Source of the DNA: Dehalococcoidia bacterium
GTDB taxonomy: Bacteria > Chloroflexota > Dehalococcoidia > E44-bin15 > DAOWNJ01
Direction: 5' to 3'
DNA: 8,572 nucleotides
Assembly: GCA_030642645.1 (NCBI GenBank)
Contig: DAOWNJ010000035.1
Coordinates: forward strand, 1-8,572
Both the position numbers and the translations under genes were made by a program. Positions 5,841 to 8,572 of the stretch are shown here, one piece after another (within the stretch, counting starts at the first letter, position 1; every line of letters starts with the position of its first letter). The notes below the pieces were generated by a model. The model was not told the origin of the DNA, ran no database searches, and was given only the letters and a program-made list of their open reading frames with translations.

Positions 5841-7223
5841 ATGCTAAGCCTTCAGTTCATCAGGGAGAACGCCGAGGTCGTCCTGGAGTCGATGGCCAAG
5901 AGGGGGGCCGATACGATGGTCATCGACCAGGTAGTGGAGCTTGACCAGCAGCGCCGCAGGCTCCTTCGTCAATCGGAGACGCTGAAGGCAACCCAGAACC
6001 AATTGAGCAAGTGGGTGGGACTAATCAAGAGGACGAGCACAGAGGAAGAGCTAGACCAGGCTAAGGCAGCCGTATTGGAAGCCATGAAAGACTCAAAAGA
6101 GCCATGGTACCTGCGCATCCTGACGGGCGGAACCCTGGTCGTATCGGAAATGACTCAAGGGCTGATTAAAGAGAGCACCGAGATAGGCAAGCAAATCAAG
6201 CAGCTCGATGAGGAGGTGGGTAATACAGAGCGAGAGCTCGATTCCCTCCTCCTCGAGCTTCCGAATATCGTTCACCCATCAGTCCCTATAGGAAGGGATG
6301 AGGGTGGTAATGTTGTAATTCGAAGCTGGGGGAAGATAAGGGGGTTCCCCTTTACACCCCTCCCTCACTGGGAGCTTGGGGAGAGGCTTGACATCATTGA
6401 CTTCGAGAGGGGTGTAAAGCTCTCCGGATCTCGCTTCTACATCTTGAAGGGGCTAGGGGCCCATCTCCAGAGGGCTCTTATAAACTTTATGCTCGACCTC
6501 CACACCACAAAGCATGGCTATGCCGAGGTGTATCCCCCCTTTATGGTAAAGCGCTATTGCTTGGTTGGATCGGGGAATCTTCCCAAGTTCTCAGATAACC
6601 TCTATCACGACGATGAGGATGACTTCTGGCTCATCCCCACCGCTGAGGTTCCCCTGACAAACCTCCACCGAGACGAGATACTGGAGCATGAGGACTTCCC
6701 CCTCCACTATGTTGCCTATACCCCATGCTTCCGCCGTGAGAGGATGAGCGCGGGGAAGGACACCAGGGGGATAAAGAGGGGGCATCAGTTCGATAAGGTG
6801 GAGCTATACAAGTTTGTCGAGCCCGAGACATCAGACGATGAGCTACAAAGGCTTGTGAGGGATGCTGAGGATGTTTCCAGGAGGCTCGAGATCCCCTACC
6901 GGGTGGTGGAGCTATGTAGCGGCGACCTCGGCTTTGCCGCCACCAAATCCTATGACATCGAGATGTGGGCCTCAGGTTGCGGGGAGTGGCTTGAGGTAAG
7001 CTCCTGCTCAAACTGCGGCGATTTCCAGGCAAGGCGAGCCAATGTGCGCTATCGCCCCGAGCCGGGCTCAAGGCCACAGTTCGTCCATACCTTAAATGGC
7101 TCGGGCCTGGCTCTCCCCAGGGTTCTCATCGCGGTGATGGAGAACTACCAGCAGGCCGATAGGAGCATTGTTGTCCCCGATGTCCTTCGCCCTTATATGG
7201 GCGGGGTAAGTATAATAAGGTAG
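5841..7223 (+). CDS. serS: Seryl-tRNA synthetase with an enlarged tRNA-binding arm
   Basis: SerRS charges tRNA-Ser, and tRNA-Sec where present, with serine in the cytoplasm. The C-terminal core is complete: FYILKGLGAHLQRALINF near 199-216 (motif 1 area), the serine-site TAEVPL (267-272), motif 2 CFRRE (296-300) with AGKDTRGIKRGHQFDKVE, and motif 3 NGSGLALPR (419-427). The N-terminus MLSLQFIRENAEVV is typical. At 460 residues it is about 30-35 longer than usual. The extra part is near residues 80-112 within the coiled-coil arm that grips the long variable arm of tRNA-Ser, and it contains a hydrophobic stretch (PWYLRILTGGTLVV, 88-101). The ATG at 5841 is preferred over GTG at 5838 because AAGGGA (5829-5834) is then six bases away. 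It begins 3 nt after the lysS stop, so the two genes are probably co-translated. Confidence 0.96.
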   Translation: MLSLQFIRENAEVVLESMAKRGADTMVIDQVVELDQQRRRLLRQSETLKATQNQLSKWVGLIKRTSTEEELDQAKAAVLEAMKDSKEPWYLRILTGGTLVVSEMTQGLIKESTEIGKQIKQLDEEVGNTERELDSLLLELPNIVHPSVPIGRDEGGNVVIRSWGKIRGFPFTPLPHWELGERLDIIDFERGVKLSGSRFYILKGLGAHLQRALINFMLDLHTTKHGYAEVYPPFMVKRYCLVGSGNLPKFSDNLYHDDEDDFWLIPTAEVPLTNLHRDEILEHEDFPLHYVAYTPCFRRERMSAGKDTRGIKRGHQFDKVELYKFVEPETSDDELQRLVRDAEDVSRRLEIPYRVVELCSGDLGFAATKSYDIEMWASGCGEWLEVSSCSNCGDFQARRANVRYRPEPGSRPQFVHTLNGSGLALPRVLIAVMENYQQADRSIVVPDVLRPYMGGVSIIR

Positions 7224-7253
7224 CTGGAGCAGAAGTAGAAAGGGAGTTGACTT

Positions 7254-7277
7254 TTTGGCAATTTATGCCAAAGTTTT
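7254..7277 (+). terminator. Palindrome after serS: weak intrinsic terminator or operator
   Basis: TTTGGCA (7254-7260) and TGCCAAA (7266-7272) form a perfect 7-bp stem with a 5-base loop, extended by one G-T pair and followed by GTTTT. That reads as a modest Rho-independent terminator for lysS-serS. The same palindrome covers the -35 box and spacer of a plausible promoter, so an operator role is equally possible. Confidence 0.45.
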
Positions 7278-7283
7278 AATAAT
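7255..7283 (+). promoter_or_regulatory. Candidate promoter of the small exported protein gene
   Basis: TTGGCA (7255-7260, 5/6) and AATAAT (7278-7283, 5/6) are 17 bases apart. Transcription would start near 7290, giving a leader of about 60 bases before the GTG at 7352. The -35 box lies inside the TTTGGCA/TGCCAAA palindrome. Confidence 0.45.
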
Positions 7284-7351
7284 TACTAACTTAGTTGCAT
7301 CGAAGTGTGGCTGGGTCCCCGAGTTTATAGGACAAAACTGAGGAGGGGGGT

Positions 7352-7690
7352 GTGATTAGAACAAAGCGTTTGTGGCTGGTGGTTATGGCGCTAATTCTAG
7401 CTATAGCGATGATACCTATAACGGGAATTGCATTTGCGGGATCATCAGATGAAGTGCCTACAGGGCACCACATTCAGGCCAACGAGGAACAGCTTGAGCT
7501 GATAGGGGAGCTTTGGGGGGAAGATATTACCTACGGCGAATTTTTGGAGCAGGTCTTCCCTGAGGTTGTGGAAGACATGCCCGAAGACATACGTGAGCAA
7601 GTATATCTAAGCCAGATGGAGTGGCCTGATCCAACGGCGGATTATCCGCAATCCGGCCAGATGGTAGGGGTCACGGGCTCAACACGTTAG
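7352..7690 (+). CDS. Small exported acidic protein of unknown function, possibly truncated by a frameshift
   Basis: I do not recognise this 112-residue protein. It starts with GTG at 7352 behind a strong Shine-Dalgarno (GAGGAGGGGGG, 7340-7350). It has a classical Sec signal peptide: basic MIRTKR, a hydrophobic core (LWLVVMALILAIAMIPITG, 7-25) and a likely signal peptidase I site after AFA29. The mature part is acidic (NEEQLELIGELWGED, EVVEDMPEDIREQ) and probably helical, with no cysteine and no lipobox, so it should be soluble outside the membrane. The end (MVGVTGSTR) is abrupt. The next 260 bases read like coding sequence in other frames, so the original protein may have been about 200 residues. 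It follows serS but has its own candidate promoter. Confidence 0.7.
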   Translation: MIRTKRLWLVVMALILAIAMIPITGIAFAGSSDEVPTGHHIQANEEQLELIGELWGEDITYGEFLEQVFPEVVEDMPEDIREQVYLSQMEWPDPTADYPQSGQMVGVTGSTR

Positions 7691-7736
7691 ATCTATCTGA
7701 TAGATATTCGTTCCGCCATAGAGGCAGAAAAAATGA

Positions 7737-7955
7737 TCTTCCCAGCATACCAATGGAGGAATCCCTTCGGTTCGGGGCGTCACATTTGACGGCGGGTATA
7801 ACACGACTTTCGTCGAGGCTGAAGGTTATAATATCACTTATCAGGTTGGAAACTATATGACAACAGGAATCCACTATGTGCTGTTTCCTCCTGGTGCTAC
7901 TCCTCCCGAAGAGTGGGGCAGCACCGGAACCGGTTGGCTATGGGTAGGTGATTAG
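7737..7955 (+). pseudogene. Coding-like remnant, probably the C-terminal part of the exported protein gene
   Basis: This frame is open for 72 codons up to TAG at 7953-7955, directly after a TGA at 7734. It has no credible start codon or ribosome binding site at its beginning. The peptide (for example GVTFDGGYNTTFVEAEGYN, then YQVGNYMTTGIHYVLFPPG and GSTGTGWLWVGD) is rich in Gly, Thr, Tyr and Asn, like the beta-rich part of a secreted protein. A different frame is open across 7681-7757 (SDRYSFRHRGRKNDLPSIPMEE) and would connect smoothly to IPSVRGVTFDGG. Two single-base losses, near 7675 and near 7757, would therefore explain one broken gene starting at 7352. A sequencing or assembly error is an alternative. 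The function is unknown. Confidence 0.45.
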
Positions 7956-7967
7956 TTTCCAGGATTA

Positions 7968-7988
7968 AGTGGTAATGCACTTACCACT
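7968..7988. promoter_or_regulatory. Perfect 8-bp dyad, possible operator
   Basis: AGTGGTAA (7968-7975) and TTACCACT (7981-7988) are exact inverted copies around TGCAC. No T-run follows, so it is a poor terminator by itself. Size and symmetry suit a dimeric repressor site. It is 13 bases after the remnant's stop codon and about 70 bases before the membrane protein gene. Confidence 0.4.
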
Positions 7989-8002
7989 GACCGAGTTTTA
8001 TC

Positions 8003-8043
8003 AAAGATTGAGGGGTTGGATTGGGGTAACCCCTTAATCTTTT
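8003..8043 (+). terminator. Strong 15-bp hairpin, intrinsic terminator or leader attenuator
   Basis: AAAGATTGAGGGGTT (8003-8017) pairs with AACCCCTTAATCTTT (8028-8042) with only one G-T pair, around a 10-base loop. The 3' side ends in TCTTTT, then GATTT, so it can act as a Rho-independent terminator. It ends just six bases before the ribosome binding site of the gene at 8059, with no promoter between them. A read-through or attenuation role for that gene is therefore possible. The run GGGG at 8023-8026 can compete with 8012-8015 for pairing with CCCC at 8030-8033. Confidence 0.6.
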
Positions 8044-8058
8044 GATTTGGTGAAATTT

Positions 8059-8466
8059 ATGAGAAAAGCTGGCTTGATATTGGGCGGGATCGGTGGAGGT
8101 TTGGGACTGGCGGCAGCTATAGCGTTACTCATTCTACATGCTGCACCGGGTCATGGCTTTATTGGCGCTGTTCAGGGTTGGGGCTTGAGCGGTCTCCTGT
8201 ATAATGCCTTCGGTGGAGATGTTCGGGCCGTGATGAGCGTGTTGCTGGCAGTGCAAGCTGTTTTTGCCATTTTGGGCATTGCCGCCGTAATCTATGGCAG
8301 AAGGCACCCAAGGTCTGGCGGCATTCTCCTCATCATAGCTGGCATGGGGATAGCCCTATCCAGCGGGGTGGTTTTTTGGGTCACTACGCCGCTCTTGGTC
8401 TTGGGCGGCATCCTCCTTCTTCTTGGAGGGCCATCACCTTCAACCCCTGAGGTCAACTCCACTTGA
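8059..8466 (+). CDS. Small membrane protein with four predicted transmembrane helices
   Basis: This 135-residue protein is very hydrophobic. Predicted membrane segments lie near residues 4-27 (Gly-rich, AGLILGGIGGGLGLAAA), 56-80, 86-105 and 108-124. A longer outside or re-entrant stretch (HAAPGHGFIGAVQGWG) lies between the first two, and a positive loop (YGRRHPRSGG, 79-88) lies between the second and third, which should face the cytoplasm. The layout resembles small DUF4064-type membrane proteins, but I cannot confirm the family, and no function is inferred. The ATG at 8059 is preferred over TTG 8047 and GTG 8050 because GGTGA (8049-8053) is then five bases away. The gene sits behind a strong hairpin. 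Its stop codon overlaps the -35 box of the promoter for the next gene. Confidence 0.75.
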   Translation: MRKAGLILGGIGGGLGLAAAIALLILHAAPGHGFIGAVQGWGLSGLLYNAFGGDVRAVMSVLLAVQAVFAILGIAAVIYGRRHPRSGGILLIIAGMGIALSSGVVFWVTTPLLVLGGILLLLGGPSPSTPEVNST

Positions 8467-8490
8467 CACAAAACATAGAAGGGTTATAAC
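8463..8490 (+). promoter_or_regulatory. Near-consensus promoter of the last CoA-transferase gene
   Basis: TTGACA (8463-8468, 6/6) and TATAAC (8485-8490, 5/6) are 16 bases apart. The -35 box overlaps the TGA stop of the membrane protein gene. Transcription would start near 8497, giving a leader of about 22 bases. This is the best promoter match in the window. Confidence 0.65.
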
Positions 8491-8518
8491 ATTACTCTAA
8501 TACCCAAAGGAGTAGTCT

Positions 8519-8572
8519 ATGGAGAATTATGCCCTCTCTGACCTCAAGGTAGTGGAGTTGGCGAGTTTCATA
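8519..8572 (+). CDS. Class III (CaiB/BaiF) CoA-transferase, N-terminal start only, cut by window edge
   Basis: Only 18 residues are present (MENYALSDLKVVELASFI). The start ATG at 8519 has AAAGGAG (8506-8512) six bases upstream. The pattern LSDLKVVELASFI is the characteristic first strand of CaiB/BaiF proteins and parallels LSDVKVLDL in the two minus-strand paralogues. With so few residues the family call rests on this one motif and on the neighbourhood. It has its own strong promoter and faces away from the housekeeping genes. Confidence 0.7.
   Translation, partial: MENYALSDLKVVELASFI

Noticed and set aside
7314..7346. Hairpin hiding the ribosome binding site of the exported protein (AGTTT with AAACT, CCCC with GGGG)
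   Set aside because: Only 5 bp pair cleanly and the outer runs are misaligned, so the structure is too weak to claim.
7671..7874. Minus-strand frame of 67 codons opposite the remnant region
   Set aside because: No Shine-Dalgarno or recognisable motif; the plus-strand peptides look far more protein-like.

Overview
The window looks like an uncultured bacterium that specialises in CoA-thioester metabolism. The arrangement rsmD-coaD, a lysS-serS pair, and several class III (CaiB/BaiF) CoA-transferase genes nearby fit Chloroflexota of the Dehalococcoidia type. That placement is inferred from gene content and was not tested with a tree. Base composition is moderate, Shine-Dalgarno sites are strong (AGGAGG, AAGGGG), and sigma70-like promoters can be read.

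Left part, minus strand (1-3071). A partial CoA-transferase (1-201) is followed, reading upstream against the + strand, by a 453-aa CoA-transferase (365-1726) and a 406-aa one (1758-2978). The last two are 31 nt apart and probably form an operon. The partial gene is a close paralogue of the 406-aa gene, and the similarity continues without gaps into about 76 nt of leader, so a block has been duplicated in tandem at a 2777-bp offset. The 453-aa protein keeps the catalytic aspartate of the family (D195), whereas the 406-aa protein has glutamine at the aligned position (Q173). This suggests a two-subunit enzyme with one active and one non-catalytic chain.

Centre. rsmD (16S rRNA methyltransferase) and coaD (the penultimate step of CoA synthesis) run on the minus strand toward the CoA-transferases. 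lysS and serS run on the plus strand as a tight pair, 3 nt apart. Between the divergent rsmD and lysS lies a 107-bp MITE-like element with TA duplications. Its left end contributes to a TATAAT box that could drive lysS. SerS carries an extra segment of about 35 residues in its tRNA-binding coiled-coil arm.

Right part, plus strand (7224-8572). After serS come a promoter overlapping a palindrome, a small exported acidic protein (7352-7690), and a gene-like remnant in another frame (7737-7955) that suggests a frameshifted longer exported protein. Two hairpins follow (7968-7988, 8003-8042), then a 135-aa protein with four predicted membrane helices (8059-8466). A further CaiB/BaiF gene starts at 8519 behind a near-consensus promoter and runs off the end. 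Housekeeping genes are thus bordered on both sides by CoA-transferase genes.
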